Under the pieces are notes generated by a model that was not told the origin of the DNA, ran no database searches, and saw nothing but the letters and a program-made list of their open reading frames with translations. From JAGDVO01 sp964590075 [NCBI: uncultured Aquificales bacterium] (lineage in GTDB: Bacteria > Thermosulfidibacterota > Thermosulfidibacteria > Thermosulfidibacterales): a stretch of DNA of 64,000 nt. The DNA is taken from the NCBI GenBank assembly GCA_964590075.1, contig CAZPXS010000003.1, forward strand, positions 1 to 64,000, read 5' to 3'. Both the position numbers and the translations under genes were made by a program. The stretch's first letter is position 1, and every line of letters begins with the position of its first letter. This document shows, piece after piece, positions 48,824 to 57,224 of the stretch.

Positions 48824-49579
48824 ATGGATAAAGTAAAAAGGGAGGTAGGGTATTTTATAGTTGCGATACAGTTCCTAACAACCATACCTCTACCTGTTCG
48901 TGTAAGCTTAAATAAGGAGGAGTTCTACAAGATAAGTTCGTATTTTCCGCTTGTTGGCTTGTTACTTGGAATTCTTAGCTACCTAACCTACAGTATAACG
49001 ATTAAATATACCCATAACAGAGAAATTACTGCCATAACGACCACAATGGTATACTTTATACTTACGGGAGCCTTACATCTCGACGGTTTTTCCGATACAG
49101 TTGATGCCATCTTCAGTCACAAAGATAGAGAAAGGATACTTTCCATAATGAAGGATCCCCATATAGGAACGTTTGGGGTTACAGCGATCGTTTTTGATGT
49201 AGCAATAAGATTATCGGTTCTAAAAAGCATTGATTATCATAAACCAACGATGATAATTATAGCACCGATAGTTTCACGTCTGGGAGCGGTAATTGCAATT
49301 TACCTATCAAAACCAGCCAAGGAAGGAAAGGGACTTGGCTCACTCTTTCTTGGTAAACTCACAAAGAGAGAACTTATGATAGCTCTTACAACCTCCATAC
49401 TTTCTCTATGTTTCCTAACGAATGTACCAGACCTTATTAAGCTCCTACTCCTTACTACTATTGTAGTTTCCGTTATCACGGCTTATATTAAGTACAGGGT
49501 AGGTGGTATGACCGGAGACACTATAGGATTCACAGTGGAGATTTTGGAACTTCTGGTTATCTTCCATGGTCTTAGCTAA
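48824..49579 (+). CDS. cobS: Adenosylcobinamide-GDP ribazoletransferase
   Basis: 251 residues, membrane protein with about six helices. AIQFLTTIPLPV near the N-terminus, the metal-binding LHLDGFSDTVDAIFSHKDRERILSIMKDPHIGTFG and VGGMTGDTIG are the CobS motifs. It joins adenosylcobinamide-GDP with alpha-ribazole(-phosphate) to finish the cobamide. It is last gene of the corrinoid operon. Confidence 0.93.
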   Translation: MDKVKREVGYFIVAIQFLTTIPLPVRVSLNKEEFYKISSYFPLVGLLLGILSYLTYSITIKYTHNREITAITTTMVYFILTGALHLDGFSDTVDAIFSHKDRERILSIMKDPHIGTFGVTAIVFDVAIRLSVLKSIDYHKPTMIIIAPIVSRLGAVIAIYLSKPAKEGKGLGSLFLGKLTKRELMIALTTSILSLCFLTNVPDLIKLLLLTTIVVSVITAYIKYRVGGMTGDTIGFTVEILELLVIFHGLS

Positions 49580-49617
49580 AGCGAGTAAATCCATCCCACA
49601 TAGGAGGAGGTGTTATC

Positions 49618-50628
49618 ATGAAGTATCTTTCTAAGTTGTTAGCTGTAGCTCTATTTTTAGGTGTTATGTTTACCCTTTCCCGCGCTGTGGTGGAAATCAC
49701 AGGAGCGGGTGCAACGTTCCCCTATCCACTTTACGCGAGATGGGCTGCGGGTTTTGAGAAGGCAACTGGAGCAAAGGTCAACTATCAATCCATCGGTTCT
49801 GGTGGAGGTATAAGACAGATAAAAGAAAGAACCGTTGATTTTGGTGCAAGCGATGCTCCCCTGGAACCAGGTGAACTTGAAAAGTCAAAACTCATCCAGT
49901 TTCCCACTGTAGTTGGAGCTGTGGTGATAACCTATAACCTATCTGGTATAAAGAGTCTAAACCTAGACCAAAAGGCGGTATGTGATATTTACATGGGTAA
50001 GATTAAGAGATGGGACGATCCTTATCTACAGAGTATAAATAGGCATACAAAACTACCAGCAAATAACATAGTTGTTGTACACAGATCAGACGGTAGCGGT
50101 ACCACCTGGATATTTACAAATTGGCTCAGCAAGGTATGTCCTGATTGGGCAAAATCTGTAAAATTTGGTACCTCTGTTAACTGGCCCGCCGGTATAGGTG
50201 CAAAGGGTAACGAGGGAGTGGCAAACTATGTAAAGAGGACACCTGGAGCCATAGGTTATGTTGAGTATATATACGCAAAGCAGAATAATCTCCCCTATGC
50301 GAAAATCAAAAACAAAGCTGGTAATTTTGTAGAACCAAGTATAGAGAGTATACAGGCTGCAGCGGGAAATGCAAAATGGGATGCCAGAAAACACTTCTAC
50401 GAAATATTAACCGATCAGCCGGGTAAAAATAGTTATCCAATAAGTGGAGCTACGTTCATACTTATCGCAAAGGACCAGCCTGAAAGGGCTAAGAAAGCAA
50501 CCAAATTCTTCAAATGGGCCTTTGAAAATGGAGACAAAACAGCATTAGAACTACACTACGTACCCCTCACCAAAAACGTAAAAGAGATGATATATAAATA
50601 CTGGAAGGAAAACCGCATAGAACCTTAA
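49618..50628 (+). CDS. pstS: Phosphate ABC transporter, phosphate-binding protein
   Basis: 336 residues with a Sec signal peptide (about 1-23, ending near SRA). ITGAGATFPYPLYARW, YQSIGSGGGIRQI, VDFGASDAPL and VVHRSDGSGTTWIFTNWL contact phosphate in PstS. It is periplasmic. The strong AGGAGGAGG site and the dedicated terminator after the gene suggest separate expression, yet pstC, pstA, pstB and phoU are not adjacent, so this is an orphan copy. Confidence 0.93.
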   Translation: MKYLSKLLAVALFLGVMFTLSRAVVEITGAGATFPYPLYARWAAGFEKATGAKVNYQSIGSGGGIRQIKERTVDFGASDAPLEPGELEKSKLIQFPTVVGAVVITYNLSGIKSLNLDQKAVCDIYMGKIKRWDDPYLQSINRHTKLPANNIVVVHRSDGSGTTWIFTNWLSKVCPDWAKSVKFGTSVNWPAGIGAKGNEGVANYVKRTPGAIGYVEYIYAKQNNLPYAKIKNKAGNFVEPSIESIQAAAGNAKWDARKHFYEILTDQPGKNSYPISGATFILIAKDQPERAKKATKFFKWAFENGDKTALELHYVPLTKNVKEMIYKYWKENRIEP

Positions 50629-50630
50629 AT

Positions 50631-50656
50631 GGGGAAGGGGGTTCTCCCCCTTTTTC
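50631..50656 (+). terminator. Rho-independent terminator after pstS
   Basis: AAGGGGG/CCCCCTT stem with a short TTCT loop followed by five T, starting two bases after the pstS stop. Confidence 0.85.
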
Positions 50657-50721
50657 CCAATCCATCGATTTTTTATCTTTAACGATCTGTTATGAGTTTT
50701 CAGAGAATCAAGCTTTCTAAG

Positions 50722-51162
50722 TTAGACCTTGATAGTGATCATTTTATCCATGAGGGATTTCGTGTTTCCGGAATTTTCTCTATACTTTTTAAGAACCAAT
50801 TCCATTTTTGCCTTCATCTCAATAATAGTAGCTTTCTGAGCAACCGCTAAATCCTGGGGCGAAGGATCAGCTGGAGCAAGAGCTGCAGCTCTCACAATCT
50901 CCATTTTTTTAATGGTATCCTCTGGATCCGCCTCGGGTGAAACATCGATGGAGACCTCGCCTCCCGTGATGTAGTACCTTCCATCCGGCCCTCGCGTATA
51001 AGTATAATGCACAGTTCCGGCATATTGACCTCCTACTATCTTATGAGCCATTTCATGTGCTATTACTTGTTTTTCTCTCATCTTGAGTTTTTCTATTATC
51101 ATTCTGACCTTATAATTTTCCACATCTAAATAAAATGGTAAATTCCTTACATTTACCTGCAT
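50722..51162 (-). CDS. SprA-family putative metalloprotease
   Basis: 146 residues. The motif VIAHEMAHKIVGGQYAG contains HExxH with H36, E37 and H40, followed by TYTRGPDGRYYITGGEVSID and PEDTIKKMEIVRAAALAPADPSPQD. This block matches the SprA-related putative catalytic domain family as I remember it; no function is established. It lacks a signal peptide and the longer N-terminal region of many relatives. The ATG has no good ribosome site. It is 37 bases downstream of, and co-oriented with, the SIMPL-domain gene. Confidence 0.75.
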   Translation of the reverse strand: MQVNVRNLPFYLDVENYKVRMIIEKLKMREKQVIAHEMAHKIVGGQYAGTVHYTYTRGPDGRYYITGGEVSIDVSPEADPEDTIKKMEIVRAAALAPADPSPQDLAVAQKATIIEMKAKMELVLKKYRENSGNTKSLMDKMITIKV

Positions 51163-51199
51163 GATAACACTCTAAGTACCAATCTTATATTATGTTATT

Positions 51200-51916
51200 C
51201 TATTTACACCTCAGTTTTACCGAAGCTTTAATACCTACAGATTGTTCATCTCTCTTTGGTTCTGGTGCATCAATTGCTCTCTTTTCTATTGTTTCCGTTG
51301 TTTTTAAATAAAAGGGGCGATAAACTGGTATTGAAATCGTTGTAAAATCAATATTAACTATTTCACAACTCTTCTCAAGGCTCTTTGAAATCATTTTAGA
51401 AAAATCCTTAGCACTCTCAACAATTAAAAGTCTAAGTTCTTCCTCTGTTACCTTTCTCCTTTTTTCAGAGATACTCCACTCAGGCTCTTGAATTTCAAAC
51501 TTAACCTTCTCGCCATACTTTTCTTTAAATTTGTCCATAACATCAAAGATTCTATTTTGATCGGAATAGTTATTTAGTAAAAATGTATAACTTATGCTTC
51601 CTATATAACCTGAACATTTCCTTTTATCTCCTTCCCACCAGCAGTTTTGATAGATTGTGTATCTACCGCCCTTATATTCCAAATTAAGCTGTCTTAATGC
51701 TTTGTCAATATCTCCTAATCCATTGATAGCCTCTACCTCTTTTTGCGTAAAAATAGATGCCTTAAAGTTTAATAAAAGTATATCTGGAATAAGCTCTTTT
51801 TCTCTTTCAAGGATTATAGAAACTGTTGTTCCTTCTTTCTCACAAGATTGAGCTAAAAGATGACTACTATAACAAAGGAAAAGTAAAACTAAAAGTGTCA
51901 AATTTATCTTCCTCAC
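51200..51916 (-). CDS. Exported SIMPL-domain (DUF541-like) protein
   Basis: 238 residues. A signal peptide (about 1-22, LLVLLFLCYSSHLLA) is followed by a SIMPL-like alpha/beta domain: repeated substrate-like strands (ILLLNFKASI), a helix with the family's alternating pattern, and the C-terminal SVGIKASVKLRC. Four cysteines (NCWWEGDKRKCSG, SCE) could form disulfides. Function of the family is poorly known; relatives are periplasmic or envelope-linked. GTG start with AGGAGG five bases upstream. A strong promoter lies just upstream. Confidence 0.6.
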   Translation of the reverse strand: MRKINLTLLVLLFLCYSSHLLAQSCEKEGTTVSIILEREKELIPDILLLNFKASIFTQKEVEAINGLGDIDKALRQLNLEYKGGRYTIYQNCWWEGDKRKCSGYIGSISYTFLLNNYSDQNRIFDVMDKFKEKYGEKVKFEIQEPEWSISEKRRKVTEEELRLLIVESAKDFSKMISKSLEKSCEIVNIDFTTISIPVYRPFYLKTTETIEKRAIDAPEPKRDEQSVGIKASVKLRCK

Positions 51917-51948
51917 GACGTCCTCCTATCAAAAGGGTTGGTGTATTC

Positions 51949-51976
51949 ATTTTATACCACCCCTATCCTTTGTCAA
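51949..51976 (-). promoter_or_regulatory. Promoter for the SIMPL/SprA gene pair
   Basis: On the minus strand TTGACA (51976-51971), a 16-base spacer and TAAAAT (51954-51949) form a near-consensus sigma-70 promoter. The expected start is about 26 bases before the GTG. Confidence 0.6.
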
Positions 51977-52079
51977 GTTTATTGAACCCTTGTTTTATTT
52001 CAAAAATTATTTATTAATGTTAGAGACAGCAAACTATGGATGATGTATGATTGAAAACATGGTTAACCGTTTGCCAGCC

Positions 52080-52183
52080 TACCTATAAGAGAGTTCACCT
52101 TGTGACCTCCGTTTAGAAGGTATTGGGAACTCTATCCCAATACAGAACTAACTATACCCAGTATATAGGTACCGGAGGTGGAT
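52080..52183 (+). promoter_or_regulatory. Structured leader with anti-Shine-Dalgarno pairing
   Basis: The untranslated stretch before the secreted-protein gene contains a perfect 9-bp hairpin (52120-52128 with 52135-52143, loop ACTCTA). ACCTCCG at 52105-52111 is fully complementary to the ribosome site CGGAGGT at 52173-52179. TACCTATA at 52080-52087 is fully complementary to TATAGGTA at 52164-52171. The last two pairings cross, so they are mutually exclusive or form a pseudoknot, as expected of a translational switch. It matches no riboswitch class I recognise. A weak promoter candidate (TTGAAC 51982-51987, AATTAT 52005-52010) lies upstream. Confidence 0.45.
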
Positions 52184-53404
52184 ATGAAAAGGATGGTTAA
52201 TTTTTTATCGCTGGTAAGCCTAGCTATAGCTATCTCTTCTCTCTTGATTTTTAATAAAGTCTCTGCCCAACAGTATTGTCTCGATGCTACAGCCTACTTT
52301 AACTTTCTCTGTTACGAGATAAGAGTAAGTCAAGCCTGTTATTCCCAGAAGATATTTGGTCCCTTCCCTGATCTTAATACCTGTGAGAACAAAAGACGTA
52401 CGGGAGCTCCGGCCGGAGGAGAGATGGGCTGGTATTCGAGAACCCGATGTGTTCCGTGTGGTCCGCCTTCCCAATCTTCCACCCCTTCCTACCAGGCACC
52501 TCGGCAGAGCGAAACTCACCTCACAATCCCTCCCTCCAATAAGGGTGAAGGAAGAGGGCAAAGGAAGCTTGAAGCGACCAAAGAGTACTATAGAAAAAAA
52601 CTCGCACAGAATTACGGTAAAGAGGCGGTTGATGAATTTGATGAAATGATTTCGTCAAATCCTACAAAGGTACCTTCTTTTTCCGAGTTAGAAAGTTACT
52701 ACAACAAAATAGCGAAGAAATACGAAGCCATGAAGAATTTACAATCTTCCTCTAAACCTTCTCAGGTACAATCTCCAGCCTTTCAATCGCAGGTCTCTAA
52801 TAGGCCGCAACCAGCCCTGGGGACTCAATCTTCAGTAGTTACTCCCTCTGCACAGTCTAGTTCGGCTTCTTTACTTGTCAATCTATCCAACAATAAACCA
52901 AGAGTTAACCTAACAGACCCCTGGCTTTATTATATAACCCAGCAATGGAACACAAAGGAAATTCAAGGACTTGTTAAAAATCCTCCAAATTGGAATAATC
53001 CCGAGATAGTATCGGAAGTTACTGAATGGTACAAAGAAAAAATTAAGTGCGAATTTGTAGATTATCTTACTGAAAAAACCAAATTACCACTTGATAAACT
53101 TGATAAGGCTCTTTCGGTAGGTGAGTTAATAAACAAAGCTGTTGTAAAACCTGTTTTTGATTGTTTAGAAACTGTAAAATTCTCAATAGGTAGTGATGAA
53201 AAAATGGCACAAGCATTAAAGAAATGTATAAACTTAGTCGAAGGTTCAAAAGAAATGGTTGAAAAAGAAGCACAAAAAAGCGTAACTGAAGAATTTTTGG
53301 GAGCAATTCCTAAGTACGGTAAACTTCTCGGTCTTTTTGGCTCTCAAGGTATGACAACTTATGACATTATGAATAAGTATAACTATAAGGAGGAAAAGAG
53401 GTGA
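52184..53404 (+). CDS. Secreted Cys-containing protein with Ser/Gln/Pro-rich linker, unknown
   Basis: 406 residues from ATG 52184, five bases after CCGGAGG; a GTG six bases earlier overlaps the ribosome site. Signal peptide about 1-27 (ending VSAQQ). An N-terminal cysteine-rich domain (seven Cys in about 70 residues, ending CVPCGPP) is followed by a basic helical region, a low-complexity Ser/Gln/Pro linker (about 180-225) and a C-terminal helical domain with three Cys. Not recognised. It begins a three-gene set of exported proteins and its stop overlaps the next GTG start (GTGA). Confidence 0.6.
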   Translation: MKRMVNFLSLVSLAIAISSLLIFNKVSAQQYCLDATAYFNFLCYEIRVSQACYSQKIFGPFPDLNTCENKRRTGAPAGGEMGWYSRTRCVPCGPPSQSSTPSYQAPRQSETHLTIPPSNKGEGRGQRKLEATKEYYRKKLAQNYGKEAVDEFDEMISSNPTKVPSFSELESYYNKIAKKYEAMKNLQSSSKPSQVQSPAFQSQVSNRPQPALGTQSSVVTPSAQSSSASLLVNLSNNKPRVNLTDPWLYYITQQWNTKEIQGLVKNPPNWNNPEIVSEVTEWYKEKIKCEFVDYLTEKTKLPLDKLDKALSVGELINKAVVKPVFDCLETVKFSIGSDEKMAQALKKCINLVEGSKEMVEKEAQKSVTEEFLGAIPKYGKLLGLFGSQGMTTYDIMNKYNYKEEKR

Positions 53405-54309
53405 GATATTTTATAAATGCCTTTTTTCTTATACTTTTACTATCCACTTATCTTGTGAGTTTTGCCCAGGAATTTTCTTTACCGCCGGGTGTGACCTTGA
53501 TACTCCCCAAAAATTCAACCATCAAAGCAGAATGGTTCGTTCCCTCTTCGAGTATAGAAGTTAAAAGGAAAGATGAGCTTATCTTTGATATAGACCTAAA
53601 AGGAGAACCCTGGATAGGAATCGATGGAATTTATCTATTTAATCCCTTAAAAAGAGCAATTCTATCCGTTAGTAGCCCTATAAAGGACTTTGCCTTTTTA
53701 GAAACAGGAGAATTTGTAGTAGCTACAGCGGAAGCATTAGGATACCTCTTACCTTCAAAAAGTTCATCAAAGTTAGAGTTCTTACCCATACTGAAGATTC
53801 CTTCAGGTTTCCCAAAACTCTTTCCAGGAAAAGGACCCACCCTTTACCTATCCATCTGGAAGGAAAAGGATAAAGTAACAGAAGTTTATAGGTTAAAGGA
53901 AGAAAAAGGAAAACCTTTTGCAGAAAAGTTCTTAACGATCAAAAACAGAGTCAACGATATTTGTGAAGAACAATCAGGAATCTACATTGCAATAGAAAAG
54001 GGAATCTTTAAAATAGCTCTTGATGAAAGAACACCAATTCAACCGGTTTTTCGTCATAAAGAAGAAGTTAGAGAAATTGAGTGTACTTCTAAAAGAGGTA
54101 TTTTCTATTTAACTACAAATCGTATTGGTTATTTAGACTCCCAAAGAAGCTTTGACTTTGGATACGTCCCAAATGCAAAAATCAAAGTCAAAGGAGATAA
54201 CCTTTTTATATTTTTTACCAAAACAATGGGAGTCATTAGGGTAAAAAGTGTTGAAAGTTTCTCAGAAGCCTTTTCCGAAAATTATAACACACTTAGAATT
54301 AAAGATTAA
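53401..54309 (+). CDS. Secreted beta-rich protein, unknown
   Basis: 302 residues with GTG start coupled to the previous stop and an AGGAGG site. Signal peptide about 1-22 (LLLSTYLVSFAQ). The remainder alternates short hydrophobic strands with polar turns (PWIGIDGIYLFNP, FVVATAEALGYLLP, GIYIAIEKGIFKIAL, GIFYLTTNRIGYLDSQ), which suggests a beta-propeller of the sensor/WD-like type; this is inferred from pattern only. No catalytic motif is seen. It probably works with the adjacent secreted proteins. Confidence 0.55.
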   Translation: MRYFINAFFLILLLSTYLVSFAQEFSLPPGVTLILPKNSTIKAEWFVPSSSIEVKRKDELIFDIDLKGEPWIGIDGIYLFNPLKRAILSVSSPIKDFAFLETGEFVVATAEALGYLLPSKSSSKLEFLPILKIPSGFPKLFPGKGPTLYLSIWKEKDKVTEVYRLKEEKGKPFAEKFLTIKNRVNDICEEQSGIYIAIEKGIFKIALDERTPIQPVFRHKEEVREIECTSKRGIFYLTTNRIGYLDSQRSFDFGYVPNAKIKVKGDNLFIFFTKTMGVIRVKSVESFSEAFSENYNTLRIKD

Positions 54310-54342
54310 AATAAAAGTTAGCATTAAAACCGGAGGTATATT

Positions 54343-55464
54343 ATGTTTAAAAGAGTACTGTTTCTTAGCTTATTTTCTATCTTTTATTTTGGTTTTTTAT
54401 TCAAGTTTGCGTATGCGGAAGATCACATAACGGAAAAAGAGATAAAGAATTTTACTTATTATTTAGCCTTTTCTAACAGCTCTTACACTTTAAAGGATGG
54501 GAGATTTAAGTCAGGTAGTTCTCCCGAAAATTTTGTAGAAGTTTACGTAGTTGATTATAAAATAGCCGATCTTAATGGAGACGGTGTAAAGGATGCGGTG
54601 GTTATACTGGTGGGAAGTTATGGTGGTAGTGGCTCCTTTATCGAACTCACAGCTTTATTAAAGTATCAAGACAAGATCGTACAAACGAACTCTATTTTAC
54701 TTGGAGATAGAGTTAAAATTGAGAGTTTCACTGTTAAAGAAATAGGCTTTAGTGGTGGGATCCCTTTGGTCAGGGTACCTGCAGAGATAAATTTAAAGAT
54801 TTTAAAACAAGGACAAAACGATCCCATGGTAAATCCATCTAAATTAGAGGAGAGATGTTTGAACCTTTACAGAAACGCTCTAATGGATTGTGAAGAGGTA
54901 AAACCTCACCTTATAGTTAAAAAACCTGCCATATATCTTTATCCTACCAAAAGCCAACGAGTTTATGTAAAGGTAAAGGCAAAGGGAATATTTACCAAAA
55001 CTATACCTGAGTACAGAGAGGGATGGAACGTTGTTGCCGATCCAACTGGTAGGCTAGATAATAAATACGACTATTTATTTTACGAGGTCAAACTTAACGC
55101 AAAACCCTCCTTGAAAGACGAAGGATGGGTAGTATCAAGAAACGAATTACCTATGTGGTTTGATAGATACTTATCCATGCTTGGACTAAAGGGAAGAGAA
55201 GTAAAAGATTTTAAGGTTTACTGGTTAAAAGAACTACCTAAGTGCAGCTACTATGAGATAAAACCTGTAGATGAAGAGTTTTTAACCGAGAATCTAAGCT
55301 TAGAAATCACTCCTAAGCCGGATACTATCATAAGGGTTATACTATATTTTAGATGCTGTAACGAAAGAAAGGTCTTAAAGGAACCTGTTATTTCCAGCAA
55401 AACAAGAAAAGGTTTTACCATTATCGAGTGGGGAGGCATCCTGGATAGTAACGAAACTAAATAG
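54343..55464 (+). CDS. Secreted protein with FG-GAP-like motif and conserved C-terminal domain, unknown
   Basis: 373 residues. Signal peptide about 1-25 (ending AYAED). DLNGDGVKDAVVIL near residue 79 is an FG-GAP/EF-hand-like calcium loop. From about residue 195 (KPAIYLYPTKSQRVYVKV, then EYREGWNVVADPTGRL, YDYLFYEVK, WVVSRNELPMWFDRYLSMLGL and DFKVYWLKEL) it matches a widespread but uncharacterised bacterial domain that I recall from Firmicutes lipoproteins. It is the last of the exported gene trio, 33 bases after the previous gene with an ACCGGAGGT site. Envelope location is likely. Confidence 0.6.
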   Translation: MFKRVLFLSLFSIFYFGFLFKFAYAEDHITEKEIKNFTYYLAFSNSSYTLKDGRFKSGSSPENFVEVYVVDYKIADLNGDGVKDAVVILVGSYGGSGSFIELTALLKYQDKIVQTNSILLGDRVKIESFTVKEIGFSGGIPLVRVPAEINLKILKQGQNDPMVNPSKLEERCLNLYRNALMDCEEVKPHLIVKKPAIYLYPTKSQRVYVKVKAKGIFTKTIPEYREGWNVVADPTGRLDNKYDYLFYEVKLNAKPSLKDEGWVVSRNELPMWFDRYLSMLGLKGREVKDFKVYWLKELPKCSYYEIKPVDEEFLTENLSLEITPKPDTIIRVILYFRCCNERKVLKEPVISSKTRKGFTIIEWGGILDSNETK

Positions 55465-55477
55465 ATCCAAAGAATAA

Positions 55478-55495
55478 ATCGGGGCGAGCGGATTT
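55478..55495. repeat. attL-like duplicate of the tRNA-Pro 3' end
   Basis: 18 bases identical to 63370-63387. It lies 13 bases after the stop of the secreted-protein gene. Homology to the tRNA stops after these 18 bases, as expected for an attachment-site duplication. Confidence 0.7.
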
Positions 55496-55501
55496 AATTA
55501 C

Positions 55502-55648
55502 AGGAAACTTAAAATTTACAAAACATACGAAGTATGAAATCCTCTACATCATCAATCTTCCGATTACGAAACTAGCCAGCAAAAACAGGAACAGGTAAAA
55601 ACTCTTAAGAAACAGATTGACAAGCTTGTTCATGACTTTTATAAATAA
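55502..55648 (+). pseudogene. Relic of an N6-DNA methyltransferase C-terminus
   Basis: Two short readings in different frames recall the C-terminus of the methyltransferase further along the element: KYEILYIINLPIT (compare NYEIEELPIP) and, one frame shift later, KQIDKLVHDFYK followed by a stop at 55646 (compare IDRLVYELYLG). No start or intact frame remains. Confidence 0.35.
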
Positions 55649-55678
55649 AGTAAAGTAGCTCATGCTAATAGGAATAGA

Positions 55679-55978
55679 AAGATATTTTGCTACGGTTCTA
55701 ATATGGACCTAGGGAGAACGAGAGGACGGGGAGCTGATTTTTTAAGTCATAAGAGAGCTGTTTTACACGAATGGAGACTGGAATTTAATAAAAATGCATC
55801 ACTCAATCCAAAAGAAGGTTATGCAACAACACATATAATTCCTGAAAAAATATGGGATCAACAAGGAAAATATTTGGAAGTTCCTTATAGTTATAGTTTA
55901 ATAAAAAAAATCAAAATCTTTTTCAAAATGCATGCAAAAAGGCAAGAATCAAGAAAAACGTTAGCGTCCACTCGTTAA
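55679..55978 (+). pseudogene. Gamma-glutamylcyclotransferase-like fragment
   Basis: The frame reads KIFCYGSNMDL, then RGADFLSHKRAVLHEWRLEFNK and NPKEGYAT, matching the N-terminal part of the GGCT/AIG2-like family whose members begin YFAYGSNM. There is no start codon ahead of CYGSN; the ATG at 55703 lies inside that motif. The family resemblance ends near GYAT, before the catalytic Glu, and the frame continues into unrelated sequence. It is therefore a truncated remnant, not a working 91-residue protein. Confidence 0.5.
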
Positions 55979-56076
55979 AATGCTCCTTTGCTACACACTT
56001 GCTTGAAAGTGGTATTGACCTAAGATACGTTCAGGAACTTTTAGGTCAAACCTACTCTAAAAGGTTTAGATTATGA
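55909..56076 (+). pseudogene. Tyrosine recombinase (integrase) C-terminal relic
   Basis: In this frame the translation reads [16 protein letters not shown], then [16 protein letters not shown] and [12 protein letters not shown] before a TGA at 56074. That is the XerC/D-type catalytic region [15 protein letters not shown]...LGH. The catalytic Arg of HSLRH is replaced by Lys, its His by Cys, and LGH by LGQ, and the tyrosine region is missing, so it cannot be active. The TGA overlaps the ATG of the helicase gene. Confidence 0.7.
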
Positions 56077-57224
56077 ATGAAAATAAAATAGCTCCAAACA
56101 TAATAGACAATTCGCAAGGAAGAGAGCTCGTTAAAGTAATAAAAGATCAACTTAAAAAATCAAAAGAGGCAAAATTTGCCATAGGATACTTCTTTCTCTC
56201 TGGCTTTAATCTGGTAAAAGATGACTTCCCTGAGAGCATAGAAAAAAAGCCTTTCTTAAAATTGGTAATGGGGAATGAAACAACATACCCCACCAAAGAA
56301 GAGTTGGTTGCTGGATACAATTTAAGAGAACTGTTTAAACAGAAAATGATTGAGGATTTACAGAAATCGAAACTTTCAGAAGAACAAATAAACCAATTAA
56401 AGGAATTAAGGGAATTTATAGCCAAAAACATAATTGATGTGAAATTATTTGAAAATTCACGATTGCATGCAAAATTGTATTTATTCTTAACAAAACCAGA
56501 TGAAGATTATGGGTCACCAGGTCTTGCAGTGGTAGGATCTTCTAATTTTACCGCTGAAGGTCTTACTAAGAATAAAGAATTAAATGTATTATTAACTTCA
56601 AGAGAAGAGGTACTTTATCTCAACGATTGGTTTGATAGACTTTGGGAAGAGTCTACTGAATTCAGAGAGGATCTGTTGAAAGTTATTGATTTATCTGGTG
56701 TATTACCAGAAAGCCCGTATCCTAAAATTGGCAATCTCACAGATCCACAAACTTTATTCAAGTATCTTGTCTATAGATGGTTTGAGGGACGTGTTCTTAA
56801 CTTACTAAAAAGAGATATTCTCATGGAATTTCAACTCGTTGGTGTGGTGAACGCGATAAATATAATAAACTTCTATAATGGCGTAATTTTAGCAGATTCC
56901 GTAGGTCTCGGAAAGAGTTTTATGGCATGTGCGATAATTGAGGAGTTCTTGAATAAAAAGCATCCAACATGGGTAAGAGAAGGCAAAGAACCAGCAGTTT
57001 TACTTATTTTACCACCTTCAATAATATCTCAATGGGAAGAATTGTTAATAAGCTCCTATTATTTTTTGAAAGGTAATATTAAGAAAAACATCAAGAATTT
57101 AGATAACTACAAAATATATGAGTTATATGATGGGCAGGAAGAAAATTTAGTTGGCAAGGTTGGGTTTTTATCTCTTGGTATTTTTTCAGAATATGAAAGA
57201 AGGGGAATTAAAAAGATTGACTGA
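56073..57224 (+). CDS. PLD-nuclease/SNF2-type helicase, N-terminal part (frameshifted gene)
   Basis: 383 residues. The N-terminal phospholipase-D-like domain shows [11 protein letters not shown] near residue 128 and [10 protein letters not shown] near 155, the HxK plus downstream Asn/Glu pattern of PLD-type nucleases. The helicase domain begins near 235 and contains Walker A as ADSVGLGKS near 275 and [14 protein letters not shown]. The frame ends just before the DEAH box, which lies in the next ORF. Removing one base in the T6 run at 57181-57186 would join them as [15 protein letters not shown]. The whole protein would be about 1225 residues and would fit an ATP-dependent restriction subunit. 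Confidence 0.7.
   Translation: MNENKIAPNIIDNSQGRELVKVIKDQLKKSKEAKFAIGYFFLSGFNLVKDDFPESIEKKPFLKLVMGNETTYPTKEELVAGYNLRELFKQKMIEDLQKSKLSEEQINQLKELREFIAKNIIDVKLFENSRLHAKLYLFLTKPDEDYGSPGLAVVGSSNFTAEGLTKNKELNVLLTSREEVLYLNDWFDRLWEESTEFREDLLKVIDLSGVLPESPYPKIGNLTDPQTLFKYLVYRWFEGRVLNLLKRDILMEFQLVGVVNAINIINFYNGVILADSVGLGKSFMACAIIEEFLNKKHPTWVREGKEPAVLLILPPSIISQWEELLISSYYFLKGNIKKNIKNLDNYKIYELYDGQEENLVGKVGFLSLGIFSEYERRGIKKID

Noticed and set aside
52017-52177. Short CRISPR array or leader
   Set aside because: The repeated-looking elements are inverted complements within one RNA leader; there is no regularly spaced direct repeat.
55478-55495. A second tRNA gene
   Set aside because: Only 18 bases match the tRNA-Pro 3' end; the sequence beyond diverges at once and no cloverleaf can form, so it is an attachment-site duplication.
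55703-55978. A real 91-residue protein
   Set aside because: The ATG falls inside the YGSNM motif of a truncated cyclotransferase-like gene and the C-terminal part is unrelated sequence, so I list it as a pseudogene.
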